Positions 10,847-19,647 of a stretch of DNA of 64,000 bases are shown here, piece after piece. The position numbers were made by a program, and so were the translations under genes. The number at the start of each line of letters is the position of its first letter. Position 1 is the stretch's first letter. This DNA comes from Pseudoalteromonas rhizosphaerae (GTDB lineage Bacteria; Pseudomonadota; Gammaproteobacteria; Enterobacterales; Alteromonadaceae). Under the pieces are notes generated by a model. The model did no database searches and was not told the DNA's origin. It saw only the letters and a list, made by a program, of their open reading frames with translations. The DNA lies in the NCBI RefSeq assembly GCF_902498845.1, contig NZ_CABVLM010000009.1, positions 62,001 through 126,000 on the forward strand, written 5' to 3'.

Positions 10847-11317
10847 ATGAACTCTGATGTTATAAATATTTTAACAATGGCAAAAGTAATCCAAACAGCC
10901 GTTGCGCCGGTTTTTTTAATTACTGGTATTGCTGCTACGCTGGGCGTTTTATCTAATCGCTTAGCTCGAATTACCGACCGTGCTCGTCAACTTGAACGAA
11001 AATTAAAGGTAAGTACCGATGAAGAGTTTAATTCATCGCTAACAACCGAGCTACGAGCACTGCTGAAACGCTCTCGCTGTATCCATATTGCTTTTAGTTT
11101 AAGTGTATTAAGTGCGGTACTTGTTTGCGCCGTGGTCATGCTGTTATTTTTGTCTCATATTCAATCAGTTAATTTAGGTGTTTCCATCGGCAGTTGTTTT
11201 GTTGGCGCAATGGCACTACTTATTTGTGCATTTATGTCATTACTGGGTGAAGTATTTTTAGCAACCCGTAGTATGCGCAGAGGAATGATCTTTGCTGACA
11301 TTGATATAAATAATTAA
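10847..11317 (+). CDS. DUF2721-family inner-membrane protein
   Basis: A 156-residue protein that matches the DUF2721 pattern. An N-terminal hydrophobic helix (about 17-36, VAPVFLITGIAATLGVL) is followed by the conserved RLARITDRAR segment. A cytoplasmic charged helix (about 45-75) comes next, then two close transmembrane helices (about 80-102 and 108-135). AAAAGGGA lies 8-15 bases before the ATG. No biochemical role is established for the family. It is monocistronic between the subtilases and a cytochrome gene, and the context gives no further clue. Confidence 0.8.
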   Translation: MNSDVINILTMAKVIQTAVAPVFLITGIAATLGVLSNRLARITDRARQLERKLKVSTDEEFNSSLTTELRALLKRSRCIHIAFSLSVLSAVLVCAVVMLLFLSHIQSVNLGVSIGSCFVGAMALLICAFMSLLGEVFLATRSMRRGMIFADIDINN

Positions 11318-11442
11318 GGCATGATCTTAGTTTTATAATTCAATAACAGTTCAGTTTAACCGCAATATACTTGAATAATCTGACTTGCTGATATACAACA
11401 GCTGCTATACAAGCAATGAATTACATATAAGGGGCAAAAGGA

Positions 11443-11895
11443 ATGAAGTTAAAGCAATTATTTTTAGGTGCAACACTTTGTGCACTAACATTTGGTGCAA
11501 CAGCAAACTCTGTATTTGAAGAGCCTAGTGACGCCATTGAGTACCGCCAAGCGGCGTTTTCAATGATCCGTGTCCAAATTGGTGATATGGGTGACATGCT
11601 AAAGGGCAAAGTACCTTTTGATGCTGAGCGTTTTAAGCACCGTGCAAATAATGCCGCTGCATTATCAAAAATGCCATGGGAAGCATTCGTTGCAGGCAGT
11701 GACAAAGGCGAAACATCTGCATTACCTGCTATTTGGAGCGATAACGAAACCTTTATGAAAAAAGCGGTAGCATTCCAACAATATGCTGATGAACTAGCCG
11801 TTGCCGCGCAAACAGGTGATAAAAAAGTAATTGCTAAAGCATTTGGCCCATGGGCTAAAGGCTGTAAAGATTGCCACACATCATTTAAAGACTAA
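11443..11895 (+). CDS. Cytochrome c'/c556-family periplasmic haem protein
   Basis: 150 residues with a Sec signal peptide (MKLKQLFLGATLCALTFGATA). The mature part is four-helix-bundle-like. The haem attachment motif CKDCH lies near the C-terminus (about 141-145), as is typical of cytochrome c', and a Met in the first helix (AAFSMIRVQIGDM) is a plausible axial ligand as in low-spin c556. Members carry electrons or bind small gases in the periplasm. The gene faces a cytochrome b561 gene across a shared terminator. This pairing recurs in proteobacteria and suggests they exchange electrons (inference). Confidence 0.85.
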   Translation: MKLKQLFLGATLCALTFGATANSVFEEPSDAIEYRQAAFSMIRVQIGDMGDMLKGKVPFDAERFKHRANNAAALSKMPWEAFVAGSDKGETSALPAIWSDNETFMKKAVAFQQYADELAVAAQTGDKKVIAKAFGPWAKGCKDCHTSFKD

Positions 11896-11920
11896 TCTTT
11901 AATGCGATCATCTTAAAACT

Positions 11921-11947
11921 AAAACGGCGCTTAATTAGCGCCGTTTT
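11921..11947. terminator. Bidirectional terminator between cytochrome c' and cytochrome b561
   Basis: An 11-bp stem, AAAACGGCGCT / AGCGCCGTTTT, closes a 5-nt loop, with A and T runs on both flanks. It lies between two convergent genes and can serve both. Confidence 0.85.
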
Positions 11948-11963
11948 TGATCTGTTGAACCGT

Positions 11964-12620
11964 TTAACTAAACAAGTAAGCCACAGGTTCTGCGCCCCAT
12001 GTCATCAGTAATGCCGCAAATACAACGACAAAAATAATTATCGCAGTCCACGGTGATTTTGTTAGCTCTTCATTACTATCATTATTTTTTTCAGCGGCAT
12101 AGCCCGTAACCATTGCTTTGACTAAATTTTTGCCTTTAATGCGATAAATTACAATTGCCACAATATGGAGAATAATCGCGTACAACAATAAATCAAAGTT
12201 TTTATGATGCACCCAGCCGGCCCATTCAACTACATTACTTGATACATACTGCACTAATGGGCCATCTGTCAAAATGTCATCGGTGGTCATTAAGCCGCTT
12301 ACTAACTGCGCCAGTAATAAAATAAAAAATGCCAACACCATGTAGCTGCCCGCTGCGCCATGGCCTGGTTTATTATCTGTTTGTTTAAATGATTTTAGTG
12401 CTGCGCTAGGTGAATGAAACAATGCACTTAACTTAGCTGTTTTGCTACCAATCAAGCCCCAAATAAGGCGTGTTACTAGTAGCGCTAAGGTGAAAAAGCC
12501 AGCCACAAAGTGTAATTCCATCATGCCTTCTTCAGCACTAAAATACAGCGCCGCAATTGCAATAACTAACAACCAATGGAAACTGCGAATAAACCCATCC
12601 CATACTTTAATTTTGTGCAT
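11964..12620 (-). CDS. Cytochrome b561-family dihaem membrane protein
   Basis: 218 residues and hydrophobic, with four core transmembrane helices (about 13-30, 35-58, 92-113 and 140-160) and an additional C-terminal helix (about 190-212). Candidate haem-ligand histidines are in RSFHWLL (helix 1), ELHFVAG (helix 2), and VHHKNFD and IILHIVA (later helices). The family moves electrons from the quinol pool or a periplasmic donor through two b haems. The N-terminus KIKVWDGFIRSFHW is typical of the group. It is convergent with the cytochrome c' gene, a likely redox partner. The C-terminal fifth helix is an extension beyond the minimal four-helix form. Confidence 0.85.
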   Translation of the reverse strand: MHKIKVWDGFIRSFHWLLVIAIAALYFSAEEGMMELHFVAGFFTLALLVTRLIWGLIGSKTAKLSALFHSPSAALKSFKQTDNKPGHGAAGSYMVLAFFILLLAQLVSGLMTTDDILTDGPLVQYVSSNVVEWAGWVHHKNFDLLLYAIILHIVAIVIYRIKGKNLVKAMVTGYAAEKNNDSNEELTKSPWTAIIIFVVVFAALLMTWGAEPVAYLFS

Positions 12621-12743
12621 GCTTAACCTCTTTTGCGTAAAAGCTTATTATTTCAAACTTTTGTTAATTTAGCATCTTTGCTGTTCAGGGTTAATTGATC
12701 TATGGCAGACTAAGGGCATTAATTACCGTAATGAATAATATTA

Positions 12744-13448
12744 ATGACACTTAGCACCAAACGCGCACTCCTAAAAGGCTTTTTAGATATGCTACCACTG
12801 TGTTTAGCAGTGATCCCTTGGGGGATTTTATGTGGTTCACTGGCAATACAAAATGGCTTTAGCGCATTTGAAACCCAAGCTATGTCATTATTAGTGTTTG
12901 CCGGTTCCGCCCAACTAGTAGCTATAGAGCTAATGGCTGGCAATACGCCTTTATTAACTATTTTATTCACCACCTTCATAATTAGCTCACGACACTTTTT
13001 ATACGGCTTAGCGGTGCGTCATAAAGTGATTGATCAGCCGCTGCGTTGGCGCTTACCGGTAAGCTTTGTACTCACTGATGAGCTGTTTGCGTTTTCCCAT
13101 CACCGCAAAGCTTATCGAAATAAAACTCGCTTGATCTACGCGCTCAGTGCCGGCTTTAGCTTTTATATTACTTGGAACTTGTGGACATTAATTGGCATCG
13201 TAGCGGGCAGTCTGCTACCTGATCTCACTAATTTAGGCTTAGACTTTGCTATTGCTGCAACTTTTATTGCATTAGTAATTCCAGGTATTAAAAATCTCGC
13301 TACATTGGCAACGGTTGTAAGCGCTGGTGTTGTCGCTACCGTTTTAAAAAGTCAGGGGTTTGAACTATGGTTAGTAGCTGCGGCACTATCGGCAATGACT
13401 ATCGGTTACCTTATTAGCCGTATCCAAGATAAATTGGAGCATAACTGA
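12744..13448 (+). CDS. azlC: AzlC-family branched-chain amino acid exporter, large subunit
   Basis: 234 residues with about six to seven hydrophobic segments. The N-terminus has the AzlC hallmark, FLDMLPLCLAVIPWGILCGSLA, and HFLYGLAVR occurs in the middle. With AzlD it forms an inner-membrane exporter of branched-chain amino acids and their analogues (family knowledge). The ribosome-binding site is weak. An earlier ATG at 12731 reads only seven codons before a stop. The stop codon overlaps the azlD start (TGATG), so the two are translationally coupled. Confidence 0.9.
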   Translation: MTLSTKRALLKGFLDMLPLCLAVIPWGILCGSLAIQNGFSAFETQAMSLLVFAGSAQLVAIELMAGNTPLLTILFTTFIISSRHFLYGLAVRHKVIDQPLRWRLPVSFVLTDELFAFSHHRKAYRNKTRLIYALSAGFSFYITWNLWTLIGIVAGSLLPDLTNLGLDFAIAATFIALVIPGIKNLATLATVVSAGVVATVLKSQGFELWLVAAALSAMTIGYLISRIQDKLEHN

Positions 13449-13747
13449 TGATGAGCACTATTTTACTTATGGCGTGTATTACCTTTTTTACCCGTTACTT
13501 ATTTTTACATCGTGACCTACCATTTAAAGTTGGCCCGAAAATGCAGCAGTTTTTAAGTTTTAGCGCACCGGCGGTACTTACCGCGATTTGGGTACCTATT
13601 GTGTTTGTAACAGACGAGGGGATAAATTTAGATTGGCAAAACCCATACCTCAGTGCGGCAATAGCAGCCATTATTGTCGCGTATAAAACGCACAACATTT
13701 ACTACACAACACTGGTTGGTATGGGTTTATTTTTGATATTAAATTAG
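13448..13747 (+). CDS. azlD: AzlD-family branched-chain amino acid exporter, small subunit
   Basis: 99 residues with three to four hydrophobic segments and the family core ITFFTRYLFLHRDLPF near the N-terminus, then FLSFSAPAVLTAIWVPIVF. It is the partner subunit of AzlC in the branched-chain amino acid exporter. The ATG shares one base with the azlC stop. A second ATG follows immediately, so the exact start is either codon 1 or 2. Confidence 0.88.
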   Translation: MMSTILLMACITFFTRYLFLHRDLPFKVGPKMQQFLSFSAPAVLTAIWVPIVFVTDEGINLDWQNPYLSAAIAAIIVAYKTHNIYYTTLVGMGLFLILN

Positions 13748-13774
13748 CACATTAGTTATGCGCTAAAAGTAGCT

Positions 13775-14929
13775 TTAAACGCTGGCTAACAAAATAGCAC
13801 GGCTTTTATCTAGAGTGACCTGACCACGTTCGCCAATAGCCGTCATACCGTGGCGTTCAAGTTGCTCAACAATTTTATCAGCGACTTCTTCGCCTAAGTT
13901 ATAATCACTTAAACGCGTTGGCATATTCACACTGTGAAAAAACGCTTCAGTTGCATTAATTGCTTGTTCAATTGCTGCATCTTCATCACTGATATCTAAT
14001 CCTAAAACGCGTTCTGCGTACTGTAAGATTTTACCGCGCTTAGTTTCTGTTTGCTCAGCCATCATACGAGGTAATACAATCGCAAGCGTTTGCGCGTGAT
14101 CAAGGCCATACATCGCAGTCATTTCATGGCCCAACATATGAGTTGACCAATCTTGTGGTACACCCGCTCCAATTAAGCCGTTTAATGCCATCGTTGCTGA
14201 CCACATAATATTTGCACGTACTTGATAGTTATCAGGCTCACTGAACGCTTTTGGGCCCTCTTCGATTAAGGTCATTAAAATACCTTCAGCGAAACGGTCT
14301 TGCAGCTTAGCACCTACATCGTAGGTTAAATACTGCTCCATAGTATGCACAAATGCATCAACAATACCGTTCGCTACTTGGCGCTCAGGCAATGAAAAAG
14401 TCACTGCAGGGTCGAGTACGGCAAATTTTGGCAATACAAATGGACTAGCAAATGCAAGTTTTTCGTGAGTGTCAAGATTTGAAACAACACTATTGCCGTT
14501 TGACTCAGAGCCCGTTGCTGGTAACGTTAATACCACACCAAGAGCAATAGCAGATTTAATCTCGCCACCTTTTGATAAAATATCCCATGGCTCGCCGTCA
14601 TAATTAGCTGCTGCGGCAATAAATTTACTACCATCAGCGACTGAACCACCACCAACTGCAAGAATGTAATCAACTTGCTTTTCTTTAACCAAAGCAACGG
14701 CTTTCATACATGTTTGATAACTTGGGTTAGGCTCAATACCGGCAAACTCAAACCACGTATGTTCACTTAACGCATCGACGACTTGATCATAGACGCCATT
14801 ACTTTTAATACTGCCGCCACCATAAGTAACTAATACTTTTGCGTCTGCAGGGATCTCATTTTTAATTAAAGCGATTTGTTGTTCGCCGAAATGAATTTTG
14901 GTTGGGTTTGCAAAACTGAAATTTAACAT
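13775..14929 (-). CDS. yqhD: Iron-type NADPH-dependent alcohol/aldehyde dehydrogenase, YqhD-like
   Basis: 384 residues with the group III metal-dependent alcohol dehydrogenase fold. The NADP-binding part contains YGGGS (36-40) and AVGGGSVADGSKFIA (from 91). The metal ligands align with those of E. coli YqhD with a constant offset: Asp191, His195, His264 and His278 (GIVDAFVHTMEQY and STHMLGHEMTAMYGLDHAQ). YqhD reduces a range of aldehydes and helps detoxify lipid-peroxidation products. The divergent LysR gene is a probable regulator, although E. coli YqhD is controlled by an AraC-type protein. Monocistronic. Confidence 0.92.
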   Translation of the reverse strand: MLNFSFANPTKIHFGEQQIALIKNEIPADAKVLVTYGGGSIKSNGVYDQVVDALSEHTWFEFAGIEPNPSYQTCMKAVALVKEKQVDYILAVGGGSVADGSKFIAAAANYDGEPWDILSKGGEIKSAIALGVVLTLPATGSESNGNSVVSNLDTHEKLAFASPFVLPKFAVLDPAVTFSLPERQVANGIVDAFVHTMEQYLTYDVGAKLQDRFAEGILMTLIEEGPKAFSEPDNYQVRANIMWSATMALNGLIGAGVPQDWSTHMLGHEMTAMYGLDHAQTLAIVLPRMMAEQTETKRGKILQYAERVLGLDISDEDAAIEQAINATEAFFHSVNMPTRLSDYNLGEEVADKIVEQLERHGMTAIGERGQVTLDKSRAILLASV

Positions 14930-15102
14930 GCTTGCTCCATTGCTTAGAGATGCTCATTATTTAGTGTGAGCTAAAATTTGGTGACCATCTAATTGTAGGG
15001 ATTTAAGCATTAATTTAAAGACTAAGCTCAGAGAATCACTTTTGCACAGCTGCAACAATAGATGGTATAAACTATAATTACTTAATATTTGAGAACTAAA
15101 TT

Positions 15103-15975
15103 ATGTGGCATGGCCTTGATGAATTTTTACATGTGGTTGAACATGGCAGCTTTACCAAAGCAGCCAAAGTCATGGAAGTATCAACTTCACATATTAGCCG
15201 CCAAGTACAGCAACTTGAAAACCGCTTAGGCTCATTGCTATTTCAACGTACTACCCGAAAAATAAGCCTCACCGATGCCGGCCGCGAATATGCCGTAAAG
15301 CTCAAAGCAATTAAACAAGAGCTAATTGATGCTAATAATCAACTGCAAGGTGAGCAACGTAAACCCAAAGGGATCATTAGAATTTCTGGTGCTGGTGAAT
15401 TTGTTGCATGTCATGTAGCACCTAAAATTGTTGAGTTTGTAAAACGCTACCCTGAGGTTGAAGTAGATATGGACTTCAACAATCGTAATGTCGACTTAGT
15501 TGAAGAAGGTTTTGATTTAGCGATCCGTTTTGGCCGCATGCAAGACTCTAACTTAATTGCACGACCACTTAGCCCGCGAATCATGACTCTCGTTGCCAGT
15601 CCAGAATATTTAGCACATCACCCAACCCCAACTACGCCTCAACAATTAACCGCTCATAATTGCTTAATTGCCATGGGGAAACGTTGGCGATTTAATTTTG
15701 CCGGCGATATTAAAGAGGTAAAAGTTGCCGGCAACTGGCGCAGTAACCATCCGCGCGCACTATTATCTGCGACATTAGCAGGCTTAGGCATTGCCCATTT
15801 AGCCACTGATATTGTTGATAAGTATATTGAAAACGGGCAACTAATTACCTTACTTGATGAGTTTCAGGTAACAGACAATGCCTCTTGGTTAGTGTATCCA
15901 CGTAAAGATTTAATGCCGTACAGAGTGCGATTATTGATTGAACATTTACTCACAAGCTTTAATCATGCAAGTTAA
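15103..15975 (+). CDS. LysR-family transcriptional regulator
   Basis: 290 residues. The N-terminal winged helix-turn-helix (about 1-60) contains FTKAAKVMEVSTSHISRQVQ and QLENRLGSLLFQRTTRKISLT. The effector-binding domain follows (about 90-285; GIIRISGAGEFVACHVAP is the usual beginning). It belongs to the subgroup near AaeR/DsdC-like regulators with the VDLVEEGFDLAIRFG motif. It is divergent from the YqhD-like dehydrogenase across 173 bases and so probably controls it. The inducer cannot be named from sequence. Confidence 0.9.
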   Translation: MWHGLDEFLHVVEHGSFTKAAKVMEVSTSHISRQVQQLENRLGSLLFQRTTRKISLTDAGREYAVKLKAIKQELIDANNQLQGEQRKPKGIIRISGAGEFVACHVAPKIVEFVKRYPEVEVDMDFNNRNVDLVEEGFDLAIRFGRMQDSNLIARPLSPRIMTLVASPEYLAHHPTPTTPQQLTAHNCLIAMGKRWRFNFAGDIKEVKVAGNWRSNHPRALLSATLAGLGIAHLATDIVDKYIENGQLITLLDEFQVTDNASWLVYPRKDLMPYRVRLLIEHLLTSFNHAS

Positions 15976-16070
15976 AATAAAATGGTCTATGCAATGTGAT
16001 GATAATTTAAGCTGTATGTCTGTCACAACTCAGGATAGAATTTAACAAACAACAATAACAAGAGAGCAAC

Positions 16071-16562
16071 ATGAACGACTTCTATCAACTTTCAGCCAGC
16101 AATCTGCAAGGCCAAAGCATTGATTTTTCAGATTTCGCAGGCAAAGTTGTGTTAATTGTCAACACTGCCAGTAAATGTGGCTTCACTCCACAGTACGAAG
16201 GTTTACAACAATTACATGCAAAATACGCTGATCAAGGGTTAGTAATTATTGGTTTTCCGTGCAATCAATTCGGCAAACAAGAGCCTGGCGGCGCAAAAGA
16301 AATAGCGCAAGGTTGTTTAATTAACTACGGTGTTGATTTTGTGATGATGAGCAAAATTGATGTTAATGGCGAAAATGCCCACCCCGTATTCAGGCATTTA
16401 AAATCAGCCTTACCTGGTTTTTTAACCCGCAAAATAAAATGGAATTTCACTAAGTTTTTAGTTGGCCGCGACGGCGAGGCAATTAAACGCTTTGCACCAT
16501 TTACTAAACCGCAGCAAATCGAAGGTGCTATTATCAAAGCCCTTAAAAGCAGTAATATCTAA
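16071..16562 (+). CDS. Glutathione peroxidase family (thiol peroxidase-like)
   Basis: 163 residues with a thioredoxin-like fold. The peroxidatic Cys36 lies in NTASKCGFTPQ, followed by IIGFPCNQFGKQEPG (second family motif, with Gln) and KIKWNFTKFLVGRDG with the Trp-Asn of the catalytic tetrad. It is a Cys enzyme without selenocysteine. It reduces hydroperoxides, and bacterial members often use thioredoxin rather than glutathione. AGAGAGCAAC precedes the ATG. It is monocistronic; a weak A/T-flanked repeat follows at 16584-16605. Confidence 0.92.
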   Translation: MNDFYQLSASNLQGQSIDFSDFAGKVVLIVNTASKCGFTPQYEGLQQLHAKYADQGLVIIGFPCNQFGKQEPGGAKEIAQGCLINYGVDFVMMSKIDVNGENAHPVFRHLKSALPGFLTRKIKWNFTKFLVGRDGEAIKRFAPFTKPQQIEGAIIKALKSSNI

Positions 16563-16611
16563 ACTCTAAAAGCAATAAAGAGGCAAATTGCCTCTTTATT
16601 TAAATTATCTC

Positions 16612-16812
16612 TTAGTCGTTTAAATACTCATCTAAGTCATCATCGCCCAAGTTTTTACGCAAGCGTTTTTGCTCAAGGTAGTCTTCCAACTTTTTCTTAA
16701 CCTTTTGCTTATTCTTGTCGTGTTGATTACGCCCGACCATTTCGTACTCGTCTTCAACAAAATCGTCATCTAGCGCATCGTAACTAAATGTCTTACCCAC
16801 AACCCACTCCAT
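16612..16812 (-). CDS. Small highly charged protein, PA3496/DUF3545-like
   Basis: 66 residues. The N-terminal half is acidic (LDDDFVEDEYEM). A strongly basic stretch follows (KNKQKVKKKLEDYLEQKRLRKNL), then an acidic tail (GDDDLDEYLND). The basic helix KKLEDYLEQKRLRK resembles the short proteobacterial families DUF3545 and PA3496, whose function is not established. There is no signal peptide or membrane segment, so it is probably cytoplasmic. The regular charge periodicity supports a real gene rather than a chance frame. It converges with the glutathione peroxidase gene. Confidence 0.6.
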   Translation of the reverse strand: MEWVVGKTFSYDALDDDFVEDEYEMVGRNQHDKNKQKVKKKLEDYLEQKRLRKNLGDDDLDEYLND

Positions 16813-17207
16813 AAAGTGTTTGAGACCAATTAAGGATTTTTTATCACTATCATTGGTAAATTAAAAATGTTCAGCACTATTTCATCGTATGAAAAAGCAC
16901 CAAAATAAAGCCATAACGCAATTCTAAAATAGTGTTATGTCGATATTGTGAATAAATAGCGCTAAATTTGAGTTCTGGAAAGTGAGAGTTTTTTATCGAA
17001 ACGATAAGTATCTTTTATGCATTAATGCAAATTAGTCAAAATGACTAAAAAATGGCTTTTTTATAACATTTAACTGCAATTAAAAAAGGGCAAAAAACAA
17101 TTAACCCATTGTTTTTAAATGCCAATAATTATTGGCATTAAACTTGATAAGTATTAAATACGTTAAATGCGTACTGGTCATAATCAACAAATTAGCAGGA
17201 AATAAAA
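16813..17207. promoter_or_regulatory. 395-base intergenic region with four palindromes upstream of the YggN-like gene
   Basis: No gene is seen here. Four inverted repeats lie within about 150 bases: TTATCG-AAA-CGATAA (16993-17007), TGCATTAATGCA (17018-17029), TTAGTCA-AAA-TGACTAA (17032-17048) and a perfect 22-bp palindrome at 17118-17139 centred on CCAATAATTATTGG. The last one starts 90 bases before the YggN-like ATG. They look like operator sites, but no regulator can be named. Confidence 0.45.
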
Positions 17208-18005
17208 ATGAAAAAATTACTATTAATAAGTTCTTTATTCATTGCCACAGGGGCAATGGCACACAATGACAATGAGACGAATATTTCTTTTAGCGGCGAC
17301 ACATGTGACGTTGAATTTAAAAATGATGTGCGCATTAAGCCAAATGAATTAGAAATTTTTACAGCTGATAACCACACTATGACTTTTATAAATAGTGGCG
17401 AGTTAATGATTGATGGCCAAACTTTGACACTCAACAGTCAACAACACCAAGCGATCAGTAATTATTCAGACAGTCTGCGTAGCCAATTACCAGAAGTCGC
17501 GAACATTGCTCTTGAAGGCGTTAAAATTGCCGGGGTCGCCATTGAAGAAGTCGCCAATGCATTTAATATCGATGGCCTAGATAGCATTAATGAATTAATG
17601 GCTGATATTCAGGTAGAAGTACAAAACACCTTTTACCAACAAGGCGCTTTTGTAATGGGCCAACAAAGCTTTAGCCAATTTGGCGAAAACTTTGAAAGCC
17701 AATTTGATGAGCAAATAGAAAGCGCTGTACAAGCTGCGATGATGCAATCGATGGGTAGTATTTTAATGGCTGTAGGTTCAGAACTAATGGGCTCTGGTGG
17801 CGATATGCAAGCCTTTGAACAACGCATGGAAAATATGGGAGCTGAAATTGAAGCCAAAGTTGAGCAACAAGCTAACCAACTTGAAAAACGCGCTGATGCA
17901 CTGTGCGGTAATTTTTCAACCATTGCTGATCAAGAGCAACAATTAGTTAAACTAGTTCCAGAATTGAAAGACTACCAATTATTTAGTTATAAACAAAATA
18001 ACTAA
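17208..18005 (+). CDS. yggN: YggN/DUF2884-family periplasmic protein
   Basis: 265 residues with a Sec signal peptide (MKKLLLISSLFIATGAMA). The N-terminal part is beta-rich with one Cys (DTCDVEF) and the family pattern LMIDGQTLTLNSQQHQAISNYSDSLRSQLPEVANIALEGVKIAGVAI. It is followed by long helices rich in Gln, Glu, Met and Ala (about 115-235), probably coiled coil, with a second Cys at ALCGNF. DUF2884 proteins have no assigned activity. The ATG has AGGAAATAAAA upstream. Monocistronic, with a clear terminator and a palindrome-rich promoter region. Confidence 0.8.
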   Translation: MKKLLLISSLFIATGAMAHNDNETNISFSGDTCDVEFKNDVRIKPNELEIFTADNHTMTFINSGELMIDGQTLTLNSQQHQAISNYSDSLRSQLPEVANIALEGVKIAGVAIEEVANAFNIDGLDSINELMADIQVEVQNTFYQQGAFVMGQQSFSQFGENFESQFDEQIESAVQAAMMQSMGSILMAVGSELMGSGGDMQAFEQRMENMGAEIEAKVEQQANQLEKRADALCGNFSTIADQEQQLVKLVPELKDYQLFSYKQNN

Positions 18006-18047
18006 CTTGAACTCAGGTTCTAAACGCTAAAAGTTTGATATCCCTTT

Positions 18048-18080
18048 AGCAGCACTCTTTTTTAAAGGTGCTGCTTTTTT
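18048..18080 (+). terminator. Rho-independent terminator of the YggN-like gene
   Basis: An 8-bp stem, AGCAGCAC / GTGCTGCT, closes a T-rich 12-nt loop and is followed by a T run. It lies about 43 bases after the stop codon. Confidence 0.8.
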
Positions 18081-18088
18081 ATGCCATG

Positions 18089-19531
18089 CTATTTCTTCGC
18101 TAAATGCACTAACTCACCTAGCTTTATAATAGCTTGTTCAATTTTTTCACCCCATGGCAAACCATAACTTAATCGAATACAACTGCGATATTTATTAGTG
18201 GCTGAAAAAATATAGCCCGGAGTAATGCTAATGCCACTTTCTAATGCCAGTTGAAATAGTTTTACACTATCGTAAGCCGCACCTAAATCAATCCAGATCA
18301 CACATCCGCCTTGCGGATCGCTGATCCTAGCGGTACTCGGAAAGGCCTGTTGTAAACACCAGATCATTCGTTCTTTATTAGAACGTAGACGCTGTCGCAG
18401 TAGTTTTATATTACGATCATAATCACCACTGACTATAAATTCATATAACGTCCATTGATTGATCAGTGAAGTAGAACAACTCAATGCACGCTTATAGCGA
18501 CGCGCTTTGGCAGCAAACTTTCCGGCAATCAACCAGCCAACACGATAACTCGGCGCCGCAGTTTTAGAAAACGAAGCACAGGTTAATACCAACCCTTTTG
18601 TTGAGTAAGCCTGAGCGGGTGTACCACGCTGCGGGGTAAAATGTAAATCACCATACACATCATCTTCAATTAGCACCACATCTTGAGATTCCAATAACTC
18701 TACTAATTGTTTACGCTTATGATCAGGCATAAAACTACCCACAGGATTATTGATCGAAGTAGAGAACACACAAGCTTTAATATCGTGCTCATGTAAAGCC
18801 TGGCTCAGATCATCAAGCCAGATCCCATCATCAGGACACAGCGGGATCTCGAGCGCCTTGAGGCCCAGGCTTTCGATCAATTCAATGATACCAAAATAAC
18901 AAGGTGACTCGATCGCCACCACATCACCTACTTTAGTGACACATTTTAGCGCGATCGCCAGTGCTTCCTGTGCACCGTTGGTGATCACAAGTTCTTGCGA
19001 GTCAACACCAATGCCAAAATCTAAATAACGATGGATTAACTGCTTTTTCAATGGTGCAAAACCATCCATCGCACCATAATTTATGGCGCGACTGCCGGCA
19101 ATCGACATAACCCGGCGCATCGTACGACCTAGCATTTTATCAGTTGGAGCGGCAGCAACAGGATTAGCAATGCCAAACGGTACGACATCGGCTTGATGAA
19201 TTGCATCATACACTTGCTCAATTAATACCTGCATGTTGACCGAAACTGGCTCACGATTGAGTTTAACCCGCTTTGGCCGTGCTAACTGGGTGTGTGCCGT
19301 TTTTAAAAAATAGCCTGACTTTTCTCGTGCTTCAACCAAACCTTGTGCCTCAAGTGATTGGTAAGCCAATTTCACCGTCGGAATACTGACATTCAGCTTA
19401 GTGGCCATTTTACGTAATGAGGGGAGTTTTTCGCCTGGTAATAGTGTCCCCTGCTTACTCAGCTCACGCACCAGCTGCATTACTTGCTGATATAAAAAGT
19501 CATGGTTGGTTTTGCTGATCACCAGCGACAT
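18089..19531 (-). CDS. MocR/PdxR-type regulator (GntR helix-turn-helix fused to aminotransferase domain)
   Basis: 480 residues from ATG 19531. The N-terminal GntR winged helix (about 5-70: LPGEKLPSLRKMATKLNVSIPTVKLAYQSLEAQGLV) is joined to a fold-type I aminotransferase domain (about 110-475). The PLP-binding lysine lies in ASFSKTAAPSYRVGW, and the domain also shows SINNPVGS and IEDDVYGDL. MocR proteins bind PLP or amino compounds and control nearby transport or metabolism genes. An in-frame TTG at 19555 would add eight residues, but AAGGTG lies just before ATG 19531, so I chose the ATG. It is divergent from an EamA transporter, its likely target. CTGTATA-type half-sites lie between the two genes. 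Confidence 0.9.
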   Translation of the reverse strand: MSLVISKTNHDFLYQQVMQLVRELSKQGTLLPGEKLPSLRKMATKLNVSIPTVKLAYQSLEAQGLVEAREKSGYFLKTAHTQLARPKRVKLNREPVSVNMQVLIEQVYDAIHQADVVPFGIANPVAAAPTDKMLGRTMRRVMSIAGSRAINYGAMDGFAPLKKQLIHRYLDFGIGVDSQELVITNGAQEALAIALKCVTKVGDVVAIESPCYFGIIELIESLGLKALEIPLCPDDGIWLDDLSQALHEHDIKACVFSTSINNPVGSFMPDHKRKQLVELLESQDVVLIEDDVYGDLHFTPQRGTPAQAYSTKGLVLTCASFSKTAAPSYRVGWLIAGKFAAKARRYKRALSCSTSLINQWTLYEFIVSGDYDRNIKLLRQRLRSNKERMIWCLQQAFPSTARISDPQGGCVIWIDLGAAYDSVKLFQLALESGISITPGYIFSATNKYRSCIRLSYGLPWGEKIEQAIIKLGELVHLAKK

Positions 19532-19556
19532 AGTAGACACCTTAAAGCCGTACAAT

Positions 19557-19602
19557 CTGTATAGGTTGCATTTATAGTTTTCTGTGTATGTTAAGTATAC
19601 AG
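19557..19602. promoter_or_regulatory. Candidate MocR operator half-sites
   Basis: CTGTATA (19557-19563), CTGTGTA (19582-19588) and the inverted TATACAG (19596-19602) lie between the divergent MocR and EamA genes. Repeated half-sites in this position are usual for MocR autoregulation. The assignment is inferred from position and repetition only. Confidence 0.4.
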
Positions 19603-19647
19603 AAGTATCTTAAAATAAACACTTAATCGACATAATGGACCAAGGCC

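Noticed and set aside
11421..11879. A 152-codon minus-strand frame opposite the cytochrome c' gene
   Set aside because: The plus-strand reading has a signal peptide and a haem motif; the antisense frame has neither and covers exactly the same bases.
12731..12754. A seven-codon ATG-started frame (MNNINDT) just before azlC, considered as a leader peptide
   Set aside because: It has no run of branched-chain codons (two Ile-type codons at most), no attenuator hairpin follows, and it overlaps the azlC start by chance.
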